DNA of 64,000 nucleotides from NCBI RefSeq assembly GCF_020035535.1, contig NZ_CP083351.1:186001-250000 (forward strand), in the 5' to 3' direction. Of this stretch, positions 43,502 to 53,543 are shown piece after piece; within the stretch, counting starts at the first letter, position 1, and every line of letters starts with the position of its first letter. The notes beneath the pieces are model-generated. The model searched no databases, had not been told where the DNA came from, and saw nothing but the letters and a program-made list of their open reading frames with translations. The DNA comes from Ensifer adhaerens (lineage in GTDB: Bacteria; Pseudomonadota; Alphaproteobacteria; Rhizobiales; Rhizobiaceae). The translations under genes and the position numbers were made by a program.

Positions 43502-43960
43502 TCACCGTTCCCAGCGACCTGCGTATTTGAATTCAGGCGCTGCCTTGAGCTGATCCTTAGCCGGATCCATCACCGCTGTCCACTTTTTGTCGTTTTCGAC
43601 ATAAGTGATCTTGACGGCCTTCGGGCTCACAATCACGTAACGATCGCCCATTCCGAGAAACCCGCCAACCGACACGATGTAGCCCGTCAGCTGGTCTTTC
43701 GACAGGATCAAATCCTTGATCTCGCCGATCGTCTCGTTGGCATTGTTAGTGACATTGAGGTTGATGAGGTTGTAGCTCAGCACGTCGGTCGGCTTCGCGG
43801 TAACGAAGGTTTCGGTGGTTGTGGTTGCTGCGGTGCGCTTCGCGACAAGTCTCCAGCAGGGGTGAAATACGCCCCTTGAGTACACGAGGCCAAAAAGATA
43901 ACACAGCAACGGGATTGCGGAACCGCAGTGACCGAAGACGTCACCGGACCAGCGCCGCAA
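43502..43960 (-). CDS. PRC-barrel domain protein with replaced N-terminus
   Basis: The mature domain begins near AATTTTETFVTAKPTDVLSY and continues NLNVTNNANETIGEIKDLIL, GYIVSVGGFLGMGDRYVIVS and ENDKKWTAVMDPAKDQL: a secreted PRC-barrel protein as found in many rhizobia. The usual signal peptide is absent. In its place the frame runs through PLLCYLFGLVYSRGVFHPCW, which also abuts the end of the receiver gene. The 5' end seems to have been lost by recombination, and the given start is only the first ATG. Confidence 0.6.
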   Translation of the reverse strand: MRRWSGDVFGHCGSAIPLLCYLFGLVYSRGVFHPCWRLVAKRTAATTTTETFVTAKPTDVLSYNLINLNVTNNANETIGEIKDLILSKDQLTGYIVSVGGFLGMGDRYVIVSPKAVKITYVENDKKWTAVMDPAKDQLKAAPEFKYAGRWER

Positions 43961-44303
43961 TCACTCGCTGCACATCCTCCGTGACGTAAGGTTTCGCCAG
44001 CGTCGGAACGTCCGCAAACTCACGTTCCAGACCATTTCCGCCATAGCCGGTCGCAAAGGCAAATGGGATACCACGCTCCCTCAACATTTTGGCGATCGGG
44101 TAGCTGGGTTGGCCGTCGAGGTTGACGTCGAGAATTGCCAGATCGAACGTTCCCGTCTGCGCGATGTCGCAAGCCTGGCGCAGGTGCGAGGCGACAGCGC
44201 TCACCGCATGGCCGAGATCTGCCAGAATGTCCTCCATCAACATTGCTATCAGTGCTTCGTCCTCGACGACGAAGATGCGCAGCTTCCGTTCAAGGGCGTT
44301 CAT
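43941..44303 (-). CDS. Single-domain response regulator (partner of the HWE kinase)
   Basis: 120 residues. RIFVVEDEALIAMLMEDILA with acidic residues E14-D15, phosphoacceptor D59 in FDLAILDVNLDGQPS, IPFAFATGYGG and PTLAKPYV (Lys). No output domain. Its ATG overlaps the end of the HWE kinase gene by 14 bases, so the two are a kinase-receiver pair of the alphaproteobacterial kind. Confidence 0.88.
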   Translation of the reverse strand: MNALERKLRIFVVEDEALIAMLMEDILADLGHAVSAVASHLRQACDIAQTGTFDLAILDVNLDGQPSYPIAKMLRERGIPFAFATGYGGNGLEREFADVPTLAKPYVTEDVQRVIAALVR

Positions 44304-46854
44304 GTATGCTCGTTCCGTCTGTCGGGGTTATGTCGATCAACGGGGCATCCAAGGTGAAAACTAGTCCTGATCGGGGAAATAATAGCGCTACCTGGGCATC
44401 CAATTCACGAGCCAATGCCTGTTCGAGTAGGCGGCTGCCAAATCCCCTTTGTACCGGCGCGGTGACATCCGGGCCGTCTAACTCGCGCCAGGTGAGGTGA
44501 AGTCTTCGGATTTCCCCGCTGCCTGTGATACGCCAATCGACCGCCACCTTGCCGGAATCGCCTGATAGGGCGCCGTGTTTCACCGCGTTCGTACCAAGTT
44601 CATGAAATGCCATGGATAGGGAAAGCGCGAGCTTCGGCTTGAGGCGGCACAGCGGTCCGGAGGCCCGAAGGCGGATTCCCGGCTCGGGGCAAACCGCCTG
44701 GAAGGAGCGATCCAAAATGTCGCGGATATCGGCGCCCTCCCAACTTTCCTTTGTCAGAAGGTCGTGCGCCCTAGCAAGCGCAACGACGCGGGTTTCGAAG
44801 CGTTTAAAGCTCTGACTAGCCCGTTCGCCGCGAAATGTCTGAGATGCCAGCGACTGTACGGTGGCAAGGGTGTTCTTCACCCGATGGTTCAGTTCGTTGA
44901 TGAGCAATTGGCGACGGCGTTCCTCTTGCCGCCGCTCGGTAATGTCGCGCGCAATTTTCGATGCGCCGGTAATCTCGCCGCTCCCGTTTTTCAAGGGCGA
45001 GACGGTCAGTGAGACATCGATCAGACTGCCATCCTTGCGCCGGCGCGCTGTTTCGAAGTGTTCGATATGCTCACCTCTGCAGATCCGCGCGAGAATTTGG
45101 GGTTCCTCGTCCTGCCGGTCGGGCGGGATAAGGATCGTGATCGGCTTGCCAACTGCTTCCTCCGCTTTGTATCCGAAGATCCGTTCGGCAGCCTGGTTCC
45201 AGGTCTGAATGACGCCCCGAACATCCTTGCTGACGATGGCATCGTCTGAATAGGTGACAATTGCGGCCAGCCTCTCGGCATATTCCTGGGCCTTCTTCCG
45301 ATCGGAAATATCGATCAGCATGTTGATGGCGCCGATTAACTTGCCGTCGCTATTGTGCAGAGGAGTGGGGTAGGGGATGAAAGGGACACGCGTGCCGTCG
45401 GGCCGTTCCGCAACCGCTTCTTGACCACGAATTGCCCGGTCTTCCTTGATGGCAACCGCCATCGGGCATTGGTCGTGCGGCAGAAAGCTCCCATCCGTGC
45501 GGTACAGGCGCCAGGTGACGCACCATTTATCCCCCAGCGCTGGAGTGCGTCCGGCCATTTGCACAGCTGCCTTGTTGAAAAAGGTGATACGGCCGTCCGC
45601 GTCCGTGGTATAGACGGCCGCCGGCAATGCCTCAAGCAAATCCCCGAAGTTCTTCTCGCTCTCGCGAATGCGGTCCTGCATCCGCTCGGCATCGGTGACG
45701 TCGATCAAGACGCGCACACCGTACCGAAACCGCCCGTCAGCATCTCGCACGGACGAGCTGTGAACGTCCAGGTATATGGAAGATCCGTCTGGCTTTATCG
45801 CCCGCTTTCGGACAACATAACTATCAATCTTACCTTCGATTTGCTGTGCGTAAGAAGCCTTGTCCCGCTCTCGATCAACGGGATCGGTGTAGTCGAGAAA
45901 CTTCATTGCCAACAATTCTTCTTCCGAGCGTCCGAGCATTCGGCAAAGTGCTTCGTTCACACGTACAAGGTGTCCGTCCGCGTCCGCCTCCGCAATGCCG
46001 ATGGTTGCAGCTTGGTAGGTCGCGGCAAGACGTTCTTCGCTTTCGCGGCGTGCGGACTCGGCCTCGTGAACATCAGTGACATCTGCGGTGAAGCATTGGG
46101 TGTTGGTAAACACGCCGTTCTCGAAGCGGCCGCTCGAGGTAATCAGCACATATTTGATCCGCCCGTCTTTGGTGCGCAACCTTGCTGGATAACGATCGAG
46201 GGTCTCTCCAGCTTTCAGTTTGTCAAGGATGTCTGATACTGTCGAGCGATCTGCGTGGAATTCTCCGATATGCCTGCCGACATACTCCTCCGCGGCATAA
46301 CCAAGCAAGTCAAGCTCAGCCCGGTTCGCGCCTCGAATGGTCCCATCGTCGCCCACGATATGCAGTGCAACAGGGGCGTTTTCGAAGAAATCTTCAAGGT
46401 CGGCGGCGTGGCGCCCTTCGAGATCAGGAGGTTTCTGCCGGGAAACGTCGTGGAAGCAGTTAATTGCTCCCTCTATTCTGTCATGGCGATCGCGCAGCGG
46501 GCGGACGTTTACCAACGCATCGAAGCGAGAACCGTCTGGCCGCTCCATGGTCACGAATTCGTTGCGCGTTTGGCGGCCAAACCGTATCGCGTTCGCCATC
46601 GGAGAGTCCTCACGCGGCCAAGCCGATCCGTCGAGGCGGTAGAGGCGATGTGACCCGCAGAAACGCTCCTTCGCGTCCTGCAGCGGGGGATGCCTGCCCC
46701 ACAGACGTGCGGCTTCTCCATTGTAGCGGATAAGATGTCCTTCAACGTCGCACACATAAACTGCACCGGGGATCGCATCCAGAATAGTCGCTTCGCCGGC
46801 CAGGATGGCTTCGTAATCACTCGGTGGTGGACTTAGGGTTTCGGCGTTCGTCAT
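44290..46854 (-). CDS. HWE-family sensor histidine kinase with five PAS domains
   Basis: 854 residues from ATG 46854; the open frame further upstream has no family similarity. PAS segments: AILDAIPGAVYVCDVEGHLI, FFENAPVALHIVGDDGTIRG, YQAATIGIAEADADGHLVRV, LLEALPAAVYTTDADGRITF and TYSDDAIVSKDVRGVIQTWN. The kinase core begins LINELNHRVKNTLATVQSLA (phosphoacceptor His). HELGTNAVKHGAL and LTWREL give the H-box, N-box and WxE pattern of HWE kinases. No transmembrane segment, so it senses cytosolic cues, possibly light or redox through PAS. Confidence 0.9.
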   Translation of the reverse strand: MTNAETLSPPPSDYEAILAGEATILDAIPGAVYVCDVEGHLIRYNGEAARLWGRHPPLQDAKERFCGSHRLYRLDGSAWPREDSPMANAIRFGRQTRNEFVTMERPDGSRFDALVNVRPLRDRHDRIEGAINCFHDVSRQKPPDLEGRHAADLEDFFENAPVALHIVGDDGTIRGANRAELDLLGYAAEEYVGRHIGEFHADRSTVSDILDKLKAGETLDRYPARLRTKDGRIKYVLITSSGRFENGVFTNTQCFTADVTDVHEAESARRESEERLAATYQAATIGIAEADADGHLVRVNEALCRMLGRSEEELLAMKFLDYTDPVDRERDKASYAQQIEGKIDSYVVRKRAIKPDGSSIYLDVHSSSVRDADGRFRYGVRVLIDVTDAERMQDRIRESEKNFGDLLEALPAAVYTTDADGRITFFNKAAVQMAGRTPALGDKWCVTWRLYRTDGSFLPHDQCPMAVAIKEDRAIRGQEAVAERPDGTRVPFIPYPTPLHNSDGKLIGAINMLIDISDRKKAQEYAERLAAIVTYSDDAIVSKDVRGVIQTWNQAAERIFGYKAEEAVGKPITILIPPDRQDEEPQILARICRGEHIEHFETARRRKDGSLIDVSLTVSPLKNGSGEITGASKIARDITERRQEERRRQLLINELNHRVKNTLATVQSLASQTFRGERASQSFKRFETRVVALARAHDLLTKESWEGADIRDILDRSFQAVCPEPGIRLRASGPLCRLKPKLALSLSMAFHELGTNAVKHGALSGDSGKVAVDWRITGSGEIRRLHLTWRELDGPDVTAPVQRGFGSRLLEQALARELDAQVALLFPRSGLVFTLDAPLIDITPTDGTSIHERP

Positions 46855-46982
46855 TCGGGGCCCCAATAGCGTCCACGTCCCTCGCATGCATGCGAAAAAG
46901 ACCGGCAGCAAGTGTCTCCAACGTTCCCGACACCGCTTGGTTCCTTGCCAGCCGGGATTTTCAGTCATAGGGCACCAACTCG

Positions 46983-47777
46983 GGTTATCCTGCCCAGCTT
47001 TCGGGTGGCCAGCGTCAGCGCGTGGCACTTGCCCGCGCCATGGCTGTCAAACCCACCTTGTTGCTGCTTGATGAACCTTTCGGAGCGCTTGACGCGCAAG
47101 TGCGCAAGGAGTTGCGACGGTGGTTGCGCGAAATCCATGATCGAACCGGGTACACAACCGTTTTTGTTACCCACGACCAGGAGGAGGCGCTGGAACTTGC
47201 CGATCGGATTGTCGTGCTGAACAAAGGCGCAATCGAGCAGTCGGGCACACCCGACGAAATTTATGATAACCCCGGGACTCAGTTCGTCTATGGGTTCATT
47301 GGCCAATCCAATAGCTTGAACGTCATCCTTTCCAACGGTGAGATCTGGTTTGACGACAAATTTACAGGGCTTATCGCTGCAAGCGAGCGCGATGGTGAAG
47401 CGTTATTGTACTTCCGGCCCCACGACGTTGAGCTTACAGACGAACCCACACGCAGGCTCGTGGGCCCAGTCACCGGCAGCCGCAGGGTTGCAGCCACGCG
47501 ACACCTGGAAGTTCAGCTGGGAAAGAGGCACTCAGCCGTCGAGATCGAACTGCCGCCCGAGCATGCGCATTTTCCACCCATACTCGCATCACTGTCAGAC
47601 CAACGAAATGGAAGCTCTTTCGTGAACAAGCGTAGCCGCGGCGGAGCGCCCATGTGCAAGAGTGCTTCTAGCCACACAGTCCAATCTCCGCTCCAATTCA
47701 ATGGCCCCTGGAACAAGGGGGTGAAGTTTTTCACCAGGCGCCACTCGCATGCGCGCTGGCATCCAGCTTTTGGATGA
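46983..47777 (+). pseudogene. cysA: Sulfate ABC transporter ATP-binding protein CysA, truncated
   Basis: The frame begins mid-protein with [20 protein letters not shown] (signature motif), then [20 protein letters not shown] (Walker B) and [20 protein letters not shown]. The Walker A region is missing, and a stop lies just upstream. The C-terminal region follows CysA up to ELPPEHA near 47560 and then leaves the family. Both ends are truncated, so it is not functional. Confidence 0.8.
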
Positions 47778-48068
47778 CGTTTGGGCACTGCGGCATTTTC
47801 GGAGATTTCTGCGGTCGCTATGCGGGATGATGAGTATGGATAGACCCTTTGAGGCTCGCGCGAATCCATCGCTGCGCGAAATTCCACTTGCTGCGCGATC
47901 AGGACATGGCGGGGCGAGAGCGCGCCGCTGCCAGAACATTAACGGTAAGGAATCCGTCGCCCCCGAAGATGAGTAAGCAGGTGCATGCGCAATGGCCAGC
48001 GCATTGTCGCATGCGATGGCAAGCATCGCTGCGTCAGTGCCCGGCCAGCGCCTCTCGGCAAGGTTTTT

Positions 48069-48329
48069 CTACTTCGTCATTTCGACCTTGGATGCGAGTA
48101 ACTTATTGCCCTGTTTCACGTAAGTGATCTTCACCGTCTCCCCGACCTTGAGTTTCTTGACGTCGAACTTGGTCGGAAGGGTGAACGTTTCACCGGATTG
48201 AAGGACGATATCGTCCTTGGCTGGATCAATGGTCTTGACAACGCCGGTCGTCGAGAGTGATGCGGCGAGAGCCGAGGCCGCAAGTAGCGTCGAGACGAGA
48301 AGTCCGGGAAGAATGCGTTCGATGGTCAT
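48069..48329 (-). CDS. DUF1344 family periplasmic protein
   Basis: 86 residues from ATG 48329 with AAGGAGCAAGGT upstream. A signal peptide (ILPGLLVSTLLAASALAA) precedes STTGVVKTIDPAKDDIVLQS and TFTLPTKFDVKKLKVGETVK, then VTYV-like KITYVKQGNKLLASKVEM. DUF1344 is a small rhizobial secreted family. It lies downstream of a two-component system and may be a target. Confidence 0.85.
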   Translation of the reverse strand: MTIERILPGLLVSTLLAASALAASLSTTGVVKTIDPAKDDIVLQSGETFTLPTKFDVKKLKVGETVKITYVKQGNKLLASKVEMTK

Positions 48330-48486
48330 ACCTTGCTCCTTCGCTCCAAAAAGGCGGGGGCCACTGGCCCTCCGGATGGTTTGTATCATTGCACGCACGA
48401 CATTGTCGGGAATTGGCTGCTTGATTACGGATAGGTAAGGTGCCGTGTGGTCCGCCCGTCGGGTTTCCCTAAAGGCAGGCCGTGGC

Positions 48487-49887
48487 TCAGTGCGGCTCCG
48501 CCGCCTCGCTGCTCGCCAATCGCGGAAAGTCAATGCGAATGACGAGGCCTGGGCTGTTGTCAGAGAGTGCGACTTTGCCTCCGTGCAGCTCGGCGATAGC
48601 AGCAACCAGACTCAAGCCAAGTCCGCTGCCCGGCGTTGAACGCGACTTTTCTAGCCGATAGAGACGATGAAACACTTTCTCTCGCTCGTGTGAGGGAATC
48701 CCAGGGCCGTCATCCGAGACGATGACACTCGGACCCATTTGGCTAGCGTCCAATGTCATACGAATCGTTGTTCGCGCGGGACAATGGCGGATGGCATTTT
48801 CGATCAAGTTCACGAAAAGCTGCATCAAAAGTTCGCTGTCGCCATTCACAAAAGTTTGCCGGCTCGGGAGACTCATCACGAGAGCATCCCCAGCATCCTC
48901 AGCGACCGGGCGATAGATTTCTGCGATCTCGGTTAGAAGGTCTTTTAAGTCTGTTGCGCGGAATAGCTGCTTTCGCGCGCCTGCTTCAATCTGGGCAATG
49001 CGGAGTAGCGCCTCGAACGTCTCCACAATGGTGTCGAGTTCCACAAGAGAGGTGCTCACTTGTTCTTGAAACTCGGAGAGGCTCGTTGCGGTTCGTCGTG
49101 CCACGTCCAGTCTTTGTCTCAGTCTGCCCATCGGTCGTTTGAGGTCGTGGGCGATATCGGTCGAGGACCGGTCAACACGCTCTATCAGCCGCTGCAGGTG
49201 GTCGAGCGTACCGTTGATCTGCTCAGCCACACGATCGAGGTCGTCGCCCGAGTAGCGCCGGGCAACGCGTTCCTGCAGTTTACCGTCCGCAAAGGCAGCG
49301 AGCACCCAGGAGATAGCTTCGATTTGCGTCTGGGCGCGCCTAGCGATCAGAGTACCGGATGCCGTCGCTAGCAGCACCAAAGCGGCAAGCTCCCAAAATA
49401 GTCCGCCAAGCAGTGTCGATTGAACCACCCGCAGGTCTGCGATGCTGGCGCCGACCAGTAGCTTGCCGCTGGATAATGGAGTCCAACTGGCGTAGTAAGA
49501 GTCGTCCGGATTTCGTTCCCCATTCATGCGTGCCAGGTCGGCTTCCTGTAGTATGCGCCAATTGCGAAAATCTGGGATCCCGGCGACATTGCCTGCCACA
49601 AATGTGCCGGTGCGGTCGACCAGCAGAAGGATCGTGCCAATTGGGCGACGCGAGGCCGCCTCATGCTTAACAACCTCCGAAACCTCGTTAAAGCCGTCGC
49701 TGCTGTCTATCGCCACCAATGCATCGCGGTTGTCGAGTATACGCAGCTTGATACGCTCCTCGAGTTCGGAAGTCAGTCGCCAGTAAATGACGCCCACCCC
49801 AGCAAGCACCGTAGATCCGATCAATGTAGCGAGCAAAATCGATCCCTGCACTGCCGTGCGACGCAACAGGTCAGACATGGTCGTCAA
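48487..49887 (-). CDS. Membrane sensor histidine kinase (OmpR-system type)
   Basis: 466 residues from ATG 49887 (ATG 49878 is an alternative). Two membrane helices (about 16-36 and 162-184) flank a periplasmic domain of about 120 residues. A HAMP-like linker leads to DIAHDLKRPMGRLRQRL (H247). The N-box is LFVNLIENAIRHCPA, then VSDDGPGIPSHE and GSGLGLSLVAAIAELHGG. Its start overlaps the end of the regulator gene, so it is the second gene of the pair. Stimulus unknown. Confidence 0.9.
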   Translation of the reverse strand: MTTMSDLLRRTAVQGSILLATLIGSTVLAGVGVIYWRLTSELEERIKLRILDNRDALVAIDSSDGFNEVSEVVKHEAASRRPIGTILLLVDRTGTFVAGNVAGIPDFRNWRILQEADLARMNGERNPDDSYYASWTPLSSGKLLVGASIADLRVVQSTLLGGLFWELAALVLLATASGTLIARRAQTQIEAISWVLAAFADGKLQERVARRYSGDDLDRVAEQINGTLDHLQRLIERVDRSSTDIAHDLKRPMGRLRQRLDVARRTATSLSEFQEQVSTSLVELDTIVETFEALLRIAQIEAGARKQLFRATDLKDLLTEIAEIYRPVAEDAGDALVMSLPSRQTFVNGDSELLMQLFVNLIENAIRHCPARTTIRMTLDASQMGPSVIVSDDGPGIPSHEREKVFHRLYRLEKSRSTPGSGLGLSLVAAIAELHGGKVALSDNSPGLVIRIDFPRLASSEAAEPH

Positions 49888-50548
49888 TAATATAGCCCGC
49901 TCCGCGTACGGTGTGGATCAACTCGGTGTCAAATGGCTTGTCGATCTTCGTCCGGAGTCGTGAGATATGGGTCTCTACAACGCTGGTCTTGGGTTCAAAA
50001 TGGAAGTCCCATACACGCTCCAGTAGCATTGTTCGGGTTACCACTTTGCCCCTATTGCGGAGCAACACCTCCAGGAGCCGGAACTCGCGCGGCTGGAGGT
50101 CGATAGTCACACCGGCTCGCTGCACGACCCGGCGGGAGAGATTCATTTCGAGGTCGCGAAATCTCAGCGTGGTCTCTTCATCTTTAAGTGGGGGGCGGCG
50201 GCCCAATGCGTTCACACGCGCGAGCAACTCTGAAAAGTAGAATGGTTTCAAAACATAGTCGTCGCCCCCTGCCTCAAACCCCTTTACGCGGTCATCAACG
50301 CCCCCCAGGGACGTCAGATAAAGAACAGGCGTCGCCTTGCCGACGCTTCGGAGCGCCTTCACCAGCGACAAACCATCGAGCACCGGCAGCATTCGATCGA
50401 CTATCAGCACGTCGTAATCGTCTGTCGTTGCCTGTAACAGGCCGTCACGACCGTCGGCAGCAACGTCGACGAGGTGACCGTCCTCGGTGAGACCGTTGTT
50501 GATATAGGATGCTGTCTCCGCATCGTCCTCGATGACCAACACTCTCAT
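49871..50548 (-). CDS. OmpR-family response regulator
   Basis: 225 residues from ATG 50548. Receiver: MRVLVIEDDAETASYINNGL, D51 in DVLIVDRMLPVLDGL, LTSLGGVDDRV and DDYVLKPFYFSELLARV. The winged-helix DNA-binding output: DLQPREFRLLEVLLRNRGKV, then VWDFHFEPKTSVVETHISRL. It overlaps the kinase gene by 17 bases. The pair may act on nearby envelope genes, for example the DUF1344 gene. Confidence 0.92.
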   Translation of the reverse strand: MRVLVIEDDAETASYINNGLTEDGHLVDVAADGRDGLLQATTDDYDVLIVDRMLPVLDGLSLVKALRSVGKATPVLYLTSLGGVDDRVKGFEAGGDDYVLKPFYFSELLARVNALGRRPPLKDEETTLRFRDLEMNLSRRVVQRAGVTIDLQPREFRLLEVLLRNRGKVVTRTMLLERVWDFHFEPKTSVVETHISRLRTKIDKPFDTELIHTVRGAGYIIDDHV

Positions 50549-50982
50549 TTTTTTCGCTCTTGCTGCAGCGGGCAAATCGCCCAGCGCTGCAAGGGTGACT
50601 AAGATAGCAGAATCCGATAAAAATGGCCCGACATTCCTGACGGGCCAGTGCCAATCCGACAAAAGTTCCCCCCAGTCGCGAGAAAAGAAGACCGCGTGGG
50701 GAACGACGATCGCCGGCCGTCGCTGGGGACCGTTGAAGCCAATTGTGCCTATCAAACGGGCAAGGCGAACGCGTTTGCAGGAAAAGGAATTCGCACTTGC
50801 TGCGGCTATTTATCCCCAAGAGTTAACTCATCTGCTAAGGGATAGTTCGGCTCCCGGCAACGCGTTTGCCTAAGGTCGTGTAAGTTCGAACTTTAAGCTG
50901 CATAGGGAGGCTGGGCGGCTCGTCTGCGCGAAGGCTGCGGTACGGGGAATAGTCGCAAGCGTGGTATTGGAGTTGGTTTGAC
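50549..50982. other. Intergenic region, promoter area of two divergent units
   Basis: Separates the two-component operon (leftward) from the MOSC gene (rightward). Short frames only; no recognised binding site. Confidence 0.4.
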
Positions 50983-51630
50983 ATGTCGGACGGGGCGCAA
51001 GATCTTAGAGTGCTGGCGGTTTGCCTTGGCCAGGCCGAGACAAGACCCGGCAAAAAGACGAAAACCGGAATTAATAAGCACCCGACAAACAAAAGCGTGT
51101 TCGTTGGATTCGAAGGTCTCGATGGTGACGCGGTGTGCAATAGAAAATTCCATGGTGGACCGGAGCAAGCGGTTTACATTGAGGGAGATGTGAGCCGTCT
51201 CTGGTGGCAAAAGACCCTCAAAATACCGATTGATCATGGGCAATTCGGCGAAAATCTCTGCATTGAAGGATTGGATAATCAGATCGTGACGGTTGGGGAC
51301 CGCTTCACTGCTGGCGATCTCGTGATGGAAGTCACTGCACCTCGGATGCCCTGCCGAGTGCTCTTTGATAAAATGGGGGATGCAGGTTTTCCCAGGCTAT
51401 ACAGGAACGCTGCTCGGCCCGGCTTCTACTGCCGCATCATTCAACCTGGTCTTATCACCGCAGGAACGCTCGCTCGGTATGTTCCTTACGGCGGAGAGCG
51501 TATCTCAATGCCAGAAATGATGAGCCACCATGGCCAAAGGGTGTCGCCGGAATTGATCGCGCGCTATCAACGCGTACCGGTTCACGCAAAACTGCGGGCT
51601 TCTCTCTCGAAAAGCGTGATCAGATTTTAG
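50983..51630 (+). CDS. MOSC domain protein
   Basis: 215 residues. The MOSC core includes GLDGDAVCNRKFHGGPEQAV, GQFGENLCIEGLDN, VGDRFTAGDLVMEVTAPRMP and C-RVLFDKMG. YiiM-like MOSC proteins detoxify N-hydroxylated bases or carry sulfur from molybdopterin. The Cys in APRMPCRVL is the expected sulfur or molybdenum ligand. A single-gene unit. Confidence 0.85.
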   Translation: MSDGAQDLRVLAVCLGQAETRPGKKTKTGINKHPTNKSVFVGFEGLDGDAVCNRKFHGGPEQAVYIEGDVSRLWWQKTLKIPIDHGQFGENLCIEGLDNQIVTVGDRFTAGDLVMEVTAPRMPCRVLFDKMGDAGFPRLYRNAARPGFYCRIIQPGLITAGTLARYVPYGGERISMPEMMSHHGQRVSPELIARYQRVPVHAKLRASLSKSVIRF

Positions 51631-51649
51631 GCACCTGCGGCTTGCTCGG

Positions 51650-51960
51650 AAGACCAACCCGCTAATCAAAGCTGATGGTCTTTGATCAGCTCCTGCGCCA
51701 CGTGCAGCTGGCCTGCACATTTTGAAACAAGTGATCTGATCTGTGTGCGCCGGTGCGAATTGGGCCCTTCGGCACAGGTTCTCGGCGAGTGACTCCATAA
51801 GATTTCCCGCCGCCTCCAGCGCTGACGCCGTGTGAACGTAGGTGGCCGTTCCGCCCCGCTGCTCAGGTCGGAGCGACTCGTGCCGTAAACGGCGTTCACC
51901 GCGTCGTTCCAGGCCGAGCCACCTTCGGCGGGCGGGTGTCGGTTTACTTGTTGGGCCCTT
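51650..51960 (-). pseudogene. Decayed hypothetical gene
   Basis: A sense can be followed through frames on the minus strand: SAWNDAVNAVYGTSRSDLSS, then ASALEAAGNLMESLAENLC and IRSLVSKCAGQLHVAQELIK, ending DHQL at 51666. Two frame changes are needed. It looks like a small helical protein that has been broken; family not recognised. Confidence 0.3.
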
Positions 51961-52100
51961 GGCGTGCCGCGTTTGCTGTCGCAACCTTCACGAATAACCG
52001 GAAGACTATTGCTCCGTCGTTAAATAACGATATGGATGCCCCGACCTGTTGCTGATGGCGATATGTCGGCACCAGCTCCGAAATTCGGTTTGGAAATACG

Positions 52101-53357
52101 ATGAGTACATTCACCATAACTTGGGGCATTGCGGGACTGACTGCGCTCGGCGTCATCACCAGGCCCTTCGCCTGGCCGGAAGCGATATGGGCGGTCGTTG
52201 GTGCCCTCCTGCTCGTAGGGCTTGGACTGATTGGTCCGGCCGAGGCGTGGACCGGTGTCACAAAGGGTATCGACGTCTACCTGTTCTTGATCGGCATGAT
52301 GCTACTTTCGGAGCTCGCGCGCCAGGAAGGGCTCTTCGACTGGCTTGCTTCGATCACCACCACACATGCCAAGGGCTCGCCTAAGCGGCTGTTCGTCCTC
52401 ATTTACGCCGTCGGCATCGTCGTCACTGCACTCCTGTCGAACGACGCAACGGCGGTGGTTTTGACGCCAGCCGTGTATGCGGCATGCAAGGCGGCCAAGG
52501 TGCGCGATCCCATGCCCCATCTGCTCATCTGTGCTTTCATCGCCAATGCAGCCAGCTTCGTTTTTCCGATCTCTAATCCAGCCAATCTGGTAATTTTCGG
52601 GGGCGGCCATATGCCGCCGCTATCGCGCTGGCTCGCAACCTTCGGTCTGCCTGCGATTGCGTCCATTTTCGTAACCTTCCTGGCGTTGTACTGGAGCCAG
52701 CGCTCGGTCATCAGGGCCGATAGCGTTGCCTTCGATGTACGGGTCGTGCCCTTGTCATCGAGCGGGAAGCTGGCTGGATTTGCATTGTGTGGCACGGCCG
52801 CCATCCTGCTTGCCGCCTCGGTAATGCATTTCGATCTCGGTTTGCCAACGTTCCTTGCCGGTTGCGTGGCAACGGCCGCAGTCCTGCTCATCACCCGTCA
52901 AAGTCCTGTCGGGACGTTAAAAGGAATCTCGTGGGGCGTGTTGCCGCTGGTTGCCGGATTGTTCATCGTCGTCGAGGCACTGGACCGGACGGAATTGATT
53001 GACCATCTCTCGCAGTACCTTTCCCGTCATGCTTCGACATTTCCGACCTGGACTGTCGCTGGCGCTGGCACGCTGGTCGCTCTGCTTTCCAATCTCGTCA
53101 ACAATCTGCCGGCCGGGCTGGTCGCCGGAAGTGCCGTTCAGCTGGCGGATGTGTCCGACAAGGTCGCCGGCGCGGTACTGATCGGCGTTGATCTCGGCCC
53201 GAACCTTTCCGTCACCGGCTCGCTGGCCACCATCCTCTGGCTTACAGCGCTTCGCCGCGAGGGGCTGCAGATCGGAGCATGGGCGTTCATGAGGATCGGC
53301 TTCGCCGTCATGGTGCCGGCGCTCGTGGCATCGTTGACCGTCCTGGCGTTGCAATAG
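52101..53357 (+). CDS. ArsB/NhaD-type ion transporter
   Basis: 418 residues with about eleven helices. LFLIGMMLLSELARQEGLFD, VVTALLSNDATAVVLTPAVY, NAASFVFPISNPANLVIFGG and LLSNLVNNLPAGLVAGSAV match the ion transporter superfamily that includes ArsB and CitM. The SNDATAVVLTP and SNLVNNLP signature pair is the substrate pore. Arsenite or anion export is probable. No arsR or arsC lies beside it, so substrate remains open. Confidence 0.85.
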   Translation: MSTFTITWGIAGLTALGVITRPFAWPEAIWAVVGALLLVGLGLIGPAEAWTGVTKGIDVYLFLIGMMLLSELARQEGLFDWLASITTTHAKGSPKRLFVLIYAVGIVVTALLSNDATAVVLTPAVYAACKAAKVRDPMPHLLICAFIANAASFVFPISNPANLVIFGGGHMPPLSRWLATFGLPAIASIFVTFLALYWSQRSVIRADSVAFDVRVVPLSSSGKLAGFALCGTAAILLAASVMHFDLGLPTFLAGCVATAAVLLITRQSPVGTLKGISWGVLPLVAGLFIVVEALDRTELIDHLSQYLSRHASTFPTWTVAGAGTLVALLSNLVNNLPAGLVAGSAVQLADVSDKVAGAVLIGVDLGPNLSVTGSLATILWLTALRREGLQIGAWAFMRIGFAVMVPALVASLTVLALQ

Positions 53358-53543
53358 GAGGATCAAATCCTGGTGGTCGAGTGGAAAGCGTCGCTTTTGC
53401 CACAACGGGCGGATTGTCGAAACGTTCACGCCCGTTGCACTGCGACTGGCGCTGCCCGCATCTCTTCGACCAAACTTCAGGTGTATCGTCTGAACGACGT
53501 GAGCGGAGAGGCCGCAACCGCAGCCTCTCCCTAAGAGTTTAGT

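Noticed and set aside
45355..46236. 293-residue frame on the + strand
   Set aside because: Shadow of the HWE kinase, lacking any recognised domain.
51505..51984. 159-residue minus-strand frame as a complete gene
   Set aside because: Its coding look changes frame twice; treated as a decayed gene instead.
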